Below are positions 24,891 to 37,384 of a DNA stretch of 64,000 nucleotides, in pieces. The stretch is from NCBI RefSeq assembly GCF_002078875.1, contig NC_034410.1:98230384-98294383 (forward strand), given 5' to 3'. The stretch comes from Numida meleagris. Lineage: Eukaryota; Chordata; Aves; Galliformes; Numididae. Every line of letters starts with the position of its first letter. Positions within the stretch are counted from its first letter, which is position 1. Below the pieces are notes generated by a model, which ran no database searches, had not been told where the DNA came from, and worked only from the letters and a program-made list of their open reading frames with translations. Both the position numbers and the translations under genes were made by a program.

Positions 24891-27343
24891 AAAAATATGG
24901 GACACTTAACAAATTTGTGTGTCACTTATGCAACTTGCCTGCATACAACCTCAAGAGTCATTCTCTACATTTCACACCAAGAAACTAATCATCTAAAGAA
25001 AAACATTCAGAAAACACTATCAGGAATGAGGAAAGCATCTTTTAGAAGATCAGGACAAAGTACTGGCTCCAACACCAGGGAACTGTCTTTTTTTCTCCTT
25101 TTCCTATCTTCATAACAATAGGCATTCTTCAGTACCATCAGACAACAAAATGATATCTGGACAGTTTAAGCTATGGGTAGATAAAACCCACACTGGAAAT
25201 ATCATGTATTTTTAGTACTGTTTTAACTACTTCTCTTCCCATAATAAAAAATAAATAAACCAATATGTCTTAGAGAGTACAGTTACCCTCTCAATAGTAA
25301 GGTACGTATAGAAAAAGAAGCCCACAGTAGTTAAATGGGATTTTCTCTCTAAAAATTAACATGGAAGATTTTATTTTGATATTTATAAAGTGCTGGTGCA
25401 CAAACTAGATATTTGTATGTGAATGGCAGGCTGTTTGGCATAAGTACAAATAGGTATTTTTTTAATTCATCAGCCAAAATACATATATCAAACTGAGAGC
25501 TAAAAATATTTATGTTCATAATGGCTCTTGGGGTTAGATGTCTGTATATTACTGAAAACTGAAAATGATGCTAAATTAAGCAGAGACAGATATCAGCCAC
25601 TGAACAAAACTTTAACCAGATGAGTAATACAGCCATAAGAAATGTGCACAAGGCTAGGTGCGCAAGATTCCTTCTTCAGTATCGTCTGTGTAATTTTGGT
25701 AGTTAAAGGAGAGTTTATACTCTTGTCTTTTAAAGAAGCAATTAGGAAAATATTTTAGTCCAAAATGCTTGTGTTTTTACAGGATATCATTCTGTAATTG
25801 ATCTTGAGTACTCAGGACTACGGTACATATACTTTTTTTTTTTCAGGTAACTAGTAGCTCCATGGAGCTTCCAAATGCTCTGGAAAAGCCAGTTTGCTGA
25901 GAAATCATACTTGTAGGATTCTTTTTTTTTTTTTTAGTAATCAGTAAAGTGAAGTTAGAACAAGAAGAGGGGCTGTAAGCTGTCCACTTAGGTTTGGTAG
26001 GGCCATGCTGGTCTACGCAATATAGTCAAGAACTTTGTACTTTCATTTTTTACAGTGTGCTCATGCCAAGAGGCATGCTTTGAACTTTCACAGATTTGGC
26101 AAAAGAGTTGTTTACGTTTAGGTCAGTAGGCCCAGACTTTGAGAACTAGGAATGAAAACCTTTATTATTGTTTCAGAAGCATAATCAGTGGCTGTGTTGA
26201 TTGAGTGGTTATATTGATCACACAAATGTATTAGTGACTGCCATATTCAAGAAGTAGAAATCCACAGTCACTAGTAATGCTTACTGATATGAAAAAGATA
26301 TTGCTAATAATATTAATATGCAGTTGCATAAGATTAATTAGTAATAATTGTGTCGTTAACATGACAGGCAAACTTGACTTGGAAAATTCAATGGCCATTG
26401 GAACCAATACAATTTCACATAAATTTAACATAACCTTTTTTTGGCCATGTCCAAAGGGAGATCTTTGTGTCAGTGGAAGAAATGGGATTTATCAGCTAGG
26501 AGTTCTTGTCCCAAGACGGTAAGGGCATACACCATTATAGCATAAGAGCAGAACCACAGAGCCATGGAAAGTGCAAAATTCCCCTTGGAACTACAGATCA
26601 CAGAAAACTTTTCTGATATTGAATTTCATTGCTAGCTTCCAGCTTAAATTAGCCAGGGCAAAGCTGGACAGAATTTGCAAAACTTTGAAGTTAATTTTGG
26701 ACTAGTTTAATGTGAACTTGGGTTAGATTAAGTTTTAAAAGGAAGCTGTGTTAAGCACAGCATTTTTCCCTGATTAAATCAGAGGAAATAGGATGGAGAA
26801 AAAATGTAATCCTAGCACTGTATCTAGATTTCCTCATCCCTCTTGTTTAAGCAGTAGCATGCAATGTATTTTGTAACTGTGTGAAAGAAAGCAAAAACAG
26901 AATCACTTTATTTCTCTACACTTTTTTTGGGAAAAAAAGTCATTTCTTACTTTCCTTTAATTTCTTTTTTGGATGAAAAGATGTGTGGGCAGTGGTGAGT
27001 AGAGAGGCTCATCACATCAACGAGTTGGTGCATACAAAAAGCACCTGGACTGCCTGAAAACAAGAAGTGCCACAAAATCACAAGAAAATTGAGGACACTG
27101 GCTTGAGTCTTCTACTGCTCAGCACCAAACCCTGTTTTGAAAAAGTCTCTGAGAAGAGGCTAGCTTTTGTGTCAGGAAGATTTTCACTGGGACTTGAGGA
27201 CTGTTTGCTTAGAAAGAATGTTAAGCATTGTGAAAAACAGTCTTCAATAGGCTATTGCTTGATTTAGTCTCCATGCTTTCTATTCCCATTTTTATCCACT
27301 ATAAAGGTAAGGTGTTCATTGTGTGTCTCTGTGGGCAACTGGA
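24891..27343. other. AT-rich non-coding DNA
   Basis: No gene or named repeat is recognised. Two poly(T) runs (25833-25843 and 25922-25935) precede AG dinucleotides and could act as cryptic splice acceptors, but no coding-like sequence follows either. Confidence 0.55.
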
Positions 27344-27420
27344 GTCATAGAATCATAGAATGGCTTGAGTTGGAAGAGACCTCAAGAATCATCAAGCTCT
27401 GACCCCCCTGCTGCAGGGAT
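27344..27420 (-). mobile_element. Very short CR1 LINE 3' end
   Basis: A 77-bp CR1 tip: the tail gtcatagaatcatagaatgg, then 'ttgagttggaagagacctcaagaatcatcaagc' and a C-rich block. It represents only the last part of the 3' untranslated region and belongs to a different CR1 subfamily from the copy at 3273, as judged by the 'gacctcaagaatcat' wording. Confidence 0.9.
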
Positions 27421-28142
27421 AAGAGTAAATGTGTGGGATTCATCAGGAGCATTGTAACACAGACAGTGCTTTTATAATACTTAAAAATTTGAAAGCCAAA
27501 AAGTTAACAAAATTAGAGGACAGTCTGTGTTGTTCTTTCTTGAACTTTTCAAACTGGGATGAAAAATAACATCGGAACACATGTACTCGTCACTTCCAGA
27601 TCTGTTAAGTAGCAAGGCTATTTATGTGGAGAGATTAGAAACCAAGCATTGTGTCAATTATTGGTGTTTCAAAAGTTTTTAAGTAGAGCATGAAAGTAAA
27701 CATTCATATTTGTTAAATATAACTTCATGTATTTCAGTCCCAGGCCCAACTTAACCATACCTCATACTTTGCTGAACTTTAAAATGGTCTTTTTTTTTTT
27801 GTAATTTAGTGATTCACTGTGGATTCTTTTATCTTAAAAAAGACACAAAAGCGTAGAAAAAAAATTGTCAGACAGCTTTGTGTAGCTGCTCTCTTTGTAA
27901 TGCTCCTTACTTAAGTTTTGTGAGTTCAAAAATTGCTCCTTCTCAGTCCAGATTAGACTCCCCATACATAATTCCTATATTAGTTACATACAGAAAAGGA
28001 AACTTCCTTAATCTGTCTGTCACAATACAATAGGGCTTTCTGGAGATTTACTATAAGAAAAAGCTCATATCCTTTTATTTGTCCATTAGATTCATGTTCC
28101 TTCATGCTATGTTGATCTAAATGCTTCAGCTGGGACAGCTGA
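27421..28142. other. Non-coding DNA
   Basis: AT-rich, no gene or repeat recognised beyond the poly(T) run at 27790-27800. Confidence 0.55.
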
Positions 28143-28278
28143 TATCTACAGCTGAATTCTGTGGCCTGTTTTTCTGTTCCGAGGCAGTGAGTTAAAATTA
28201 CGTGAAGGAGTATCCACAGCTGAATGCTGTGGTCTGTTTTTATGTTCTGAGGCAGTAAGTTAAAATTACATGAAGGAG
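28143..28278. repeat. 68-bp tandem duplication (two units)
   Basis: Two adjacent units, 28143-28210 and 28211-28278, are the same length (68 bp) and align without gaps, with seven mismatches that I can count (about 10% divergence). Both begin TATC[T/C]ACAGCTGAAT and end GTGAAGGAG or ATGAAGGAG. This is a local tandem duplication that happened long enough ago to collect substitutions but without insertion or deletion. Confidence 0.95.
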
Positions 28279-31200
28279 TGGTGATGTGGTCAAGTTAAGA
28301 AAAGAGGCAATGGGAGAAGCTGGCTTCTCTGAAATATTTCTCTAAGCACAAGATGAAAATGGGAATTGGTCTCTGCAGGATGGAAGGGGAAGAACCCTCA
28401 GAGTTGGACAGCAGTGAACATTTTCAGTATGTGTGTGACCTTCCTGATACTTCTGAAAAAGCAGAACCAGAGTATTTGCATTTGGTATGGGAAAGATGAG
28501 GCTTAGAATTATATATGTATTTAAAAATGTTTATATATTCCACACCATGCAATTAGTTACAATGAAAAAAATATAAAAAGAGAGTTTCTTATATATATAT
28601 GTAAATATTCAGATAGAGTTTTCTAACATCATCCATTTAAGAACTGATGTTTTCCAGGGCCAATCAAATACTTAAGCAATCATATGCATATAGATATATA
28701 CAGATTTGCCAAGAAAATGAACATAAACATCCTTTTTAACCAGTGTTCAATGAGTGTTTTTTAAATGTTATGAACAGCAAAATGCAGTTTGGTGAAGGTG
28801 GTGATGATTTTTGTATTTACATCTGCTGATACAGCGTCTCTTTAGTAGAATATCTGAAGACAAATTTATTAAGAAGACAGATTTATTAACTCTTGTTATA
28901 ATCAAAAGTGATTTCATATTTGGATTTTTGTAACTTTTTTAATGTGCAATCGTATTCCATTTCTTGGGAAGGCTTTTTGTAAGCTATGGTTGGTATTTCC
29001 CTGTAACCATGCCAGTGATTTCTTCCACTGTGCCATTTCGTAACAGAATCTGTTTCCCAGAAAGCAGCAGTAGAGCAAACCTCTTCTGGTGTACTGGGAA
29101 GTTGTACCAAGTGAGGCAGTTCCCAGAGCACTATTCTCTTAATTGATCCAGACTTTGAGTTCTGTTCTTAGGGATGTGTATAAAAATTGATGAAGGATGG
29201 TGGAGAAATGCAAGGTAAGTGGGGATGTTAGAACAAGCCTTTGATATTTCCTCAGGCATGTATCTAAGACATGCCCATGTCAGCTGTCTTGCATTGACTG
29301 CATTCTACTCCTTTTAAAATCAAGAGCTGTGGTTTGTATAATTAAAGTGGTCAATAACACTAATTATGAAGTGAATTTCCTCTATTTGTATCCAAAAGGA
29401 GAAACCTGAAAGTCTCCTGCCTTGCTGGAGAAGAACAGTGCATTTCTGAAGTAATCATTTAGGTCTTTGTGGAGATAAAGCACAGCTCATATTTTCCTCC
29501 TGCATTGGCATTCTGTGCCTTGATAACTAGAATTCCTGAAGCTGCTAAATTTACTTTTGCCTTTCCTATGCAAAAAAATGAAGAAATACTTTTTCTTATC
29601 TACTGTTTTCTACATGATAGTACAATATCACCACTAAAGTGGTAATAGAGGTCACTGAAGGAGTCTTATTCACATATTGGTCATGTAAGCATGATAGCTC
29701 AGAACTTCCCTGAAATCTCAGTTCTGTACTGAAGGGAGATGAGTATAAAAAAAGAAATTGTGAACTCTGTGTTTTAGGATGCACTACGATGTAGTTTTTT
29801 AAGTAATGAGTCTGGACTGCATTCAGTGGATCCATCCAGTCACTGTGCATACTACTTACTTTTGTAAATGCTGCGGGTATCTTGCCATTAACGTACAGCC
29901 AAGCATGCTCAGCTTGACCAGAGAAACTCACTCATTTCTGTTTTGAATAAACTCAAAAGCTGAGTCATTAATAGGAAGTGGTGAAATTCTGCATTCTGAG
30001 TTTTCATCAGTTCTTTAAGTAAGATCTTTAAGAATGAAATGATTTCTGCTCAAAAGTGATGTTCCTATTTTGATAGAGACAGTTTTATAAATTAATAACT
30101 GCAATATTAGGTCTGTGGCAATAATAAATAGCTGTCCATTGACTTACACAAATGATTTTCAGTAAAAGCAGGAACAAATTTCACCTAATTAAGTATCTGT
30201 AAGTAAATTTAATACTACAATCTATATGACAAGTAACTTATAATTTTAAGTCATATTTCTGCAGCCTCTATTGTTTATAAATGGTAAGAAGAGAATCCTC
30301 TCAAATTGAAAAATAACAGTTTGGATATACTTAAACAAATCAATATTCAGCAGAAAAGCAGTGGAATATGCAATGATTAATGGTCAGTTGCAATTTGACG
30401 ACATAATATTATCAAAGGTATGCATTTACATTACAGTGCTGCTAAGTTAAACAGAACTGTGGGAAAGGCATATTTCATTAATCCCTATATGACCGCTCTG
30501 GGTTTTAGGAACAGAGACACTGAACTGGCCAATGGAAAATGCAGCATGCCTATGACATAGCTGCAGAGGGAACCTACACTGCCTTTCTCACAGTCCTGTG
30601 CCCTAATCGCATGTGAGGATGCAGCCTAACTAAACAACAGTTTGGAAAGTACTTTTGTAAAGGAAAGGGTGAAAAAGATAATGCATTTCATTATCTACAG
30701 AAAGAGAACCATAAGAAGAGACAGGTGGAATACAGTGTGAGCCACAGAAACTACATCTCTTCCTTGTGAGTGGCTGGTTAGCAATTCATTCTACAGGGTA
30801 TGTGATAATTCTGGTGGGTTTCTGGGGAGGCCAAAGGGTGCTCCATCTAATAACTTAGATCATTCAGATTAGTCCTAAATGGAAACACACAGAGGAGAAG
30901 AACTTTGCTAAACACATCAAGAGACATTTTCAGTCTACTTTTAAGACACTGAGCACCATGAGCTTAAGAATGTTATGAAAGCACTAGAGATAGTTTGCCA
31001 TGGCTCCAAGTGGACAGTTGAATCACCATGATGAAGCAGCAGTGATAATCAGAGGGTGGCAGAAGGGAATTTTGCAATTCAAAGCATTCGGGAATTACTG
31101 GTGTGGGAGCTTGCAAAGAATATTTCCAATTTTTTTCTTAACAAGGTCAAACGTAAGCCATTCCCTCTGTGGTACTGGCACCAGAAATTTTGTTTCAAAG

Positions 31201-34096
31201 CTGAAATATATATTGATGTGTGATGACACGGAAATTTAGCATTAAACTTTGCCCTTGTATATCGTTCATAGAAAAATAAGGATTCCCAGGGTTACTGTGT
31301 CAATTTTGTTAGTGTAAATTGCTGGCCTTCTCAGCATCACAGAAAAAGATTGCAGTTATCCCAAAGGCATTTTGTTACAGGAAAATAATAACATGCTGTT
31401 ATTATTTATCGGTTTCATTTGGTTTTTGTTTTTATTCACATGTAATTTATCAGTGGCCTCAACGGGCTGCAATCCATGGTATGTAGCACTATTAAAACAA
31501 AACAAAGTCTCACCAGGGACAAAATGGATCCATTTTTTCCAGATTAATTTAATAGATGGATATTTCACAGAATGAGGGAGCCAAGTCCGCAGATGACTTG
31601 TTTTTTTTTAGGTATGGAACTTCAGGGAACAGATGGGAAAGCAGCAGCACTAATATACCTTAATGGATCCACAGGACTGTGTTTATTATTTGGCTTCAGT
31701 TCATATTTTCTTTTTTTTTTTTGGCCTTGCTGAATCACTACAGAGTCTTTTCAGAAACTTTTTCCTTCTCTTCATTTCTCCAAGAGTTTTTCTCCCACTT
31801 TTGATCCTTCTTTTGCTGTCATGTTCAATTATATGTTTCAGTTTCAAAAAGCATGAGGAATCTTCAGCTGTTTTGCAAAGAGAGAGTCATAGTACATGAA
31901 AATGCTCAGAGAACTAGAGGGAACAGGCAGGAATTTGCCCTCTCAGCCCCATTCCAGGGACTGTGGGTGCTGGGATCATGAGAAGAGACAGCAAAATGTT
32001 CAGCTCACATGCACTTCCAATCTAGCATCTCTTATTGCTGCTATTGCGGACAGAGGACTGGCCTCGATGAACCGCTGAACTGTCCGTACAGTGCATTTCT
32101 TATGGTCCTCTGCTCTCAGAATTAATTTCTGTTAATTACTGTAGAGCATACCAGATACAAACCTGCTGGGAAAACAGGTTGTCCATACAGGATAAGGTTT
32201 TGTTTCCAGAAAAATTTTGGTCTCTCGGGAACATACAGCTACCAACCAGAGATACTGATTATCAACATTTGAATATTTTTATTTAGGGTCTTTGTGATAT
32301 AAAAAGCCAGGAGAAAAAGCTTCATGTATTTTATTAAAAAACAGTTTTTAACCTGTTCATGGCAGTGATTCTGTGCAGTTACAACAAAGCTAAGGTCTAG
32401 ATCTTGGTCAGAAAAATGAAATTGCAAGGATTTGAGCCTTTGCAACTAGAGGATAAACTCAAGAGTGCCTGGAGATGGAAAACAACTTAGAAATAAAAGA
32501 GAAAATGTACAATCATGATTCTGTTTATATTTGCTTTTACCATACTTGTCTGATCTAAGTAAGTTACTGTTATTAAGTAAAAAAAATTGTCCTGAGTTTA
32601 GCCATAAGTGGAGGCAAAACACAGTCACTGATTTTTACCTTTAAACTTCAGGCCACCAAGAGTGACAACACCCCACGGGGGACCTCAAATTCAATTTCTG
32701 GATGTGCTTGCCATTTTGTTCAGGAAGGTATCAGATAAATGTGTGTCTTGTCTGTGAACACAGCTTGCGTCTAAATTTATGAAACCTTAGAGTTGCTTCT
32801 AGCTTTACCAAAGGACAGCATGAGTGCAGTCCCCTGCAGGGATCTACCTTCGGCCATCACATTTGCTTTTCTAGCACATCTGAACTGCACGCTCCTATGC
32901 AGATGACTGCTGTCTGCTCTCAGTTCACGTGGTGCACAGTAAGGCTAGGCTTACATTTTACACACAGCATCAAAGTCTCTGAACTGCTGTTAATAGTGCA
33001 GTCTCTTTGCAGATGTCTTCTGCCTGTTATGTACAAAATAATTTTATTTCTTTCAAACAGCAATTTCATTATATCTCTCTAGTCATTCTGCTCGCTGACA
33101 TTTGAATCCATCTTACATTCTGCTGAACTGGAAAGCAATACCATGACAGGAAACTTGAAAATACAGAGAAAGTAGCAAACTCATAATTTGTTGAGTGGAA
33201 TTCAGCACAACTCAAAAAAGGATAATGAGGCATGTGGGAAAAAAAAAGACTGTATACTAGTAGACAGGGAGTGTTCTGTCCTCCTCAGAGTCTCATCACT
33301 TAATGAATGACATAATACAGGACTCTTACTACATTGGACACACATTTCTTTGTAATCATACTAAGCATGGATGTCTCAGCAAAGATGCAATGACAGAGAT
33401 ATATGGATAAATCCGAATTACAGCAATCACAGAATTTTATTTCACCATCTTTTTAGTCACTGACCATACTGGCATCTAAAACTTTTGCTTGTATAAAACA
33501 GATAAGCGAACCTCTGAGTAAGCCCCATTTTCCCACTCAATTACTGATATTGCAACAAGCAAACAAAAAGTCATTCACACGCAGAATGCAAGGTTGTGCA
33601 TTTTCCTGGGTGATCCATTGTACCTAGTGCTCAAAGTGTGCCTCACTGTTTCTCTAAACAAGAGCTATAAATAGGCAGGCACTTTTGTGCCATTTTAATG
33701 CTGAGTATTACACATTCCAGAAACTTCAGTTTTTCAACTGGCTATTTTTCTTTTCCTTTGTTCTGACAGAGCAAATGAACCTAGCCTTCTGAAATGCCAC
33801 CCGCTCCTTAAGAGAAAAATCTAGGAATAAACTCAAAGATCAGGAAAGGGCTTTGCCTAGAAATACTCCTGAAGCAAGGCATCGGGAATGAACAGAACTA
33901 AATGAGAAGGCTGATCTGAATTCAGAGAGTATTTTGCTTGCAAAGAGCAAAGGCAATGAACTTTCATCTGAAAAAAAAAACTGACTTTTCTGGTGTGATT
34001 TTAAATCCCAGTCTCTAATGAGGGGCATCAACTAAACTCGAGGGGGATGAGGGAAATCTTTATGGCAAGCCAGAAAATTGCCTGAAAAATATTACG
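28279..34096. other. Non-coding DNA
   Basis: No gene is recognised. Open frames up to 111 codons (29596-29931, minus) have no domain. A stretch at about 31990-32085 contains 'ggacagaggactggcctcgatgaac', which hints at a very old LINE 3' end, but the match is too weak to call. A poly(T) run lies at 31711-31722. Confidence 0.5.
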
Positions 34097-34119
34097 TATT
34101 TATTTATTTATTTATTTAT
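34097..34119. repeat. (TATT)n microsatellite
   Basis: About five and a half copies of TATT form a simple tetranucleotide repeat, likely length-variable. Confidence 0.9.
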
Positions 34120-34779
34120 GGCCCCCTATTGTTTCCACACCCTGGGATCTGGCACTCAGAGAACCCGTAATTTCCTCTGAACTGTTTTAGAAAACACCAG
34201 GATTGATATGGAACAGTAATGTCCTGTACAAGTAAAGTTTCTGTTCATGGGTGAAGTGCTGTAGCATGAAGTCACCTTTTTAGTACATCACAGGGAGATC
34301 CTCACCTTATTATCTTTAGCAATACAGCTCTCAAACTTCTAAGGACCTTGCTGCTAAATCTGCATTCATGTCAACAAGTTTCCCAGATGCAGTTTGTGTT
34401 AACAGGTCTTGGTGCAATGCCAAGTATTTAATTTTCACCTGAATACTGAAACCTACCAGAGCTCTGGTATCTACCAGAGCCTTGCATTGCTCCTGAGGCC
34501 GTACTGGACTCTGGCTGTTTGGGAGTCCCACGTCCCTTGGTGGAGGGTGAAGGCCAGAGTCTGCCAGGGACAATCACAGGCAGAATCAACTGCTTAATCT
34601 CCGGTATGGCACTAAGAGAGGATGCAATAAAAAGAGGAAGTCAGAATAGCCACATCATGCTGGGACTGCTCACTGTGAATGCCATTGTGCAACTGAGCAT
34701 TTTAGAAAACCCAGGGCGTACGCAATTTTTTTTCTGGTAGTTTTACCAGCTGATTCACCCAATCTGGTCTGTTAGAATA
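34120..34779. other. Non-coding DNA next to the hAT element
   Basis: No gene or repeat is recognised. Overlapping open frames at 34331-34573 (minus) and 34409-34597 (plus) are shadows of each other in GC-richer sequence and lack domain character. Confidence 0.5.
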
Positions 34780-35070
34780 CTCTAGAGTAGGCATGCCCAA
34801 CCTGGAGCCTGTGCACTGCATGTGGCCCAGCCCAGCTCACAATGCAGCTATCCCCCACCCCATTGAGCGGCCAGGTGTGGATGAGCACCCATCACTCAGC
34901 ACCAACTGAACATCAGTGAAGCTATTAACCCTATTTGGGCTGAAACCAGGGCATGAAGCTCAGAGCAGTGTTAGCTCAAGTGCTGGCAAATAAACTTATG
35001 CATTTTGATACACTGGCTAAACATAGTCCTGTGAACAGCAAAAAAATATGCAGCCTTGCTCTCTGTTTTG

Positions 35071-35473
35071 ATAAAGGAATTTGAGAACAGGTTTCAAGAT
35101 TGCCAAAAAATTATCAGTTTTTTGGTATATTTGTGACTGTTTTCAGTCAACATAAATACATGACCCGAAAATTTTCAAATTAAATGTGTAGAGCTGAACC
35201 AAATATTCAACTAAAAAAAATAATCATGTCTCCTTAATGGACTTTTATAAGCCCTGTCTTAGCAGAGAGAAATATCCCTCGCTTCACAATCAACATTTCA
35301 CTGCTTTTGGCAGTGTGCACATTTGTAAACAACTGTTTTCAAGGATAAAGCACAGAAGCAATAAAACTTCAAAAATCTCTGATGAAAACCTTGAGAGCTC
35401 ACTACAAATTGCAACCACCACCATCAAACCAGATTTCAAGAAAATCAAGTCAAACATCCCACTCTTTTTATAG
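35071..35473 (+). pseudogene. hAT transposase C-terminal domain relic
   Basis: Two frames carry the relic. The first, from 35071, reads KEFENRFQDCQK, then a stop, then FSVNINT, a stop, and PENFQIKCVEL. After a frameshift near the A-rich run at 35213-35220 the second frame reads MDFYKPCLS, then YPSLHNQHFTAFGS, ICKQLFSRIKH, NLESSLQIATTTIKPDF, and stops at 35473. These match, in order, the conserved C-terminal hAT dimerisation region seen in Charlie transposases and in domesticated relatives such as GTF2IRD2 and ZBED-type proteins: FE.RF.D, SVD.NT.PE..Q.E..EL, FGSTY.CEQLFS.MK and the LE..LRIATT motif. The catalytic N-terminal part is missing. In-frame stops and the frameshift make it a pseudogene. 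Confidence 0.85.
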
Positions 35474-35562
35474 TTTTGTTGCTCTCTTTTTTACACTGTA
35501 ATAAAAAAAAATATATAAAAATGTTTTGTTACTTATATACATTAACAATATTATGTTTTTTG

Positions 35563-36115
35563 TGAGGGCTGCTCTGAAAGTAATGCCTCCTATTTTATGT
35601 TGGCTCACAACTCCAGAGGCAGATGTTGGTGGTATGGCAGTAGGGGGTTGAATCTTTCTGCCAATATTCCGTGACATTTTGTTGCTGTGTGACAGATGGC
35701 AGCAGAGGGGCAGTCTGACAGAATGGCACCTGACATGGAAGTGCATATGAAGCAAAGGTGTGTCACTGAATTCCTCCATGTGGAAAAAATTGCGCCATTG
35801 GCATTCATTGATGCTTGCTGAACTGAGCAATTTATGGACACCTATCAGTGGATGTGAGCACAGCACAGCAGTGTGTGATGCAGTGGCAATAGTGGCAGTT
35901 GGCCATCTCTGCTGGTGCAGGTTTTTATGAGCATGTCATGCATGATCTTGTTCATCTCTGAAGAAAATTCATAGCTAATGGTGGTGACTGTTGAAAAAAA
36001 AAACAAAACTGTTTTGTAGTTAAGAATTTGCTCTGCCAAACGGTGTTACTGTGCTCATTGTAGCTGTTGTTGTTTCCATGGAAATAAATAGGAGGCATTA
36101 CTTTCGGAGCAACAT
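35563..36115 (+). mobile_element. Galluhop-type mariner, internally deleted
   Basis: The left end (about 35565-35595) carries GCTGCTCTGAAAGTAATGCC and the right end (about 36086-36113) carries GGCATTACTTTCGGAGCAAC, which are terminal inverted repeats of each other and match the ends of the galliform mariner Galluhop. The left part keeps the 5' leader and the first transposase codons region (MEVHMKQRCV-like, on the plus strand, with ATG near 35737); the right part keeps the 3' end of the gene and the trailer. The full element is about 1.3 kb; here it is about 0.55 kb, with the join at roughly 35880-35930, so the catalytic DD34D region is gone. It sits inside the hAT element and must be the younger insertion. 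The exact TA target site is blurred by mutation. Confidence 0.9.
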
Positions 36116-36196
36116 ACATATATGTGGCCCAAGACAATTCCTCTTCATTCAAGGTGGCCCAGGCAAGTCAAAAGGTTAGACACCCATGCTCTACCA

Positions 36197-37247
36197 GATA
36201 AACACACAGCAAGTATGACTTTTATCGAACAATACACTGAATAGCTTTATTGTCCCTATTCTGAGAATTTAAACATCAAACAATGAACTATGCAAAGCTC
36301 CTGATCATGGGAAATATTGTGTATGTGGGATTGTAATAACTGCTAGACTATAATCTTTGTACTCTCATGTTGATGTCACAGCAGTTTTGTTCTTGGCTAA
36401 ATTTGTCTGATCAAAATAGACTTACTCCTCATTTATGTCACTGAAAACAAGGCTAGTGCAAATGGCTGATCAAAGCAACTTCACCAACTTGTAGCATCTG
36501 AGCTGGGACAGGCGCTGGAAGCTGTGACTCAGTGCTTCTGGGCTGCGAGGGAGGAGGCTCGTTTGGACAAATCTTCAATTCCCTACACTTCTGCTACAGC
36601 TCTGGTCCTGGACCACCCTCCTAAACTCTTGGCACCCCTCCAGTAATGCTTCCAGGCTCATAGATGAGGTTGCACATTTGCTGTGGTGTTTTAATTCTTA
36701 ATTTTTCCACCCTCCACAATGCATTCTGTTCAGAGTAATTCTCTTCAGGAAATTTGGAAAAGGCCGGTTTGGTGACCCCTGAGAAAAAAGTGTTTACAAT
36801 TGGTAGTGAGTATACAGCAAACACTGCAGGGCACTGGACATCTGGACCTAAACACAGGAAAAAGCTTGAACATTACTGCATTTCCTGTGCTGCAGTCTGC
36901 ATTCTAGTAATGGGCGTCTATGGACGCCAGCTTTTCCTTCATAAGCTTAGGAAAATGGGTATTTGTGCTTGCATTAGCCAGGAAGGCAACCATCCAAATG
37001 TACTCTGACGTGTAACAAATGCAGGGCTTGCTTTTCGCTGACAGCAACTCTTGATGCTTGATTTGTCCTCAAAATACACAGTCTGATTCCTACTCCAGTT
37101 AAATGTCTGTGAACCATGTCCTTATTTGAATTGCAAACTTATTAAAGTTTATGTGCTAAAAATCAATTAGAACAGGCTAAAGAAGATCACGGAAATTTTT
37201 TTTGTAGTTCTGATTATCTAGCAAGATTTTTTTATTTTGCTTTGCAG
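36197..37247. other. Non-coding DNA right of the hAT element
   Basis: No repeat is recognised. A GC-richer part at 36.5-36.65 kb has no exon structure. Open frames on both strands at 36621-37008 overlap each other and look like chance. Confidence 0.5.
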
Positions 37248-37384
37248 TTACTGCACCAGCATGGAGAGATTTCTGCAGCACATCCGTCACAAAATGCCTA
37301 CCTGTCAGTTGGAGGAGTTCACTCATTTGACTTCTTCAAATGCAGGGAGGATGAAAGATATTTCTTTCTGCAATTAGTGAGCTG
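37248..37384 (+). other. Exon-like block after a strong splice acceptor (low confidence)
   Basis: A polypyrimidine tract ending TTTGCTTTGCAG stops at 37247. The following sequence is open in one frame for 44 codons (starting LLHQHGEISAAHPSQ and containing YLSVGGVHSFDFFKC), then a TGA at about 37380. It could be a terminal exon of an unknown gene or a chance open stretch after a T-rich run. No matching upstream exon or polyadenylation signal is clear, so I do not call a gene. Confidence 0.2.

Larger units (their letters stand above)
34788..36188 (+). mobile_element. hAT (Charlie-like) DNA transposon, degraded, with nested mariner
   Basis: The ends form imperfect 16-bp terminal inverted repeats: TAGGCATGCCCAACCT on the left and CATGGGTGTCTAACCT as the reverse complement of the right end, matching the CAGGGGTGTCC-like ends of hAT/Charlie elements. 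Flanking 8-bp direct repeats, CTCTAGAG (34780-34787) and CTCTACCA (36189-36196), agree at five leading bases and fit the 8-bp duplication of hAT insertions. Inside is a relic of the transposase C-terminal part on the plus strand. The element is 1,401 bp including a later mariner insertion of about 0.55 kb, so about 0.85 kb of hAT remains from a parent that would be over 2.5 kb. It is dead. Confidence 0.85.

Noticed and set aside
31990..32085. Possible very old LINE or SINE piece (ggactggcctcgatgaac)
   Set aside because: Only one short phrase resembles a LINE 3' end; no tail or second diagnostic block.
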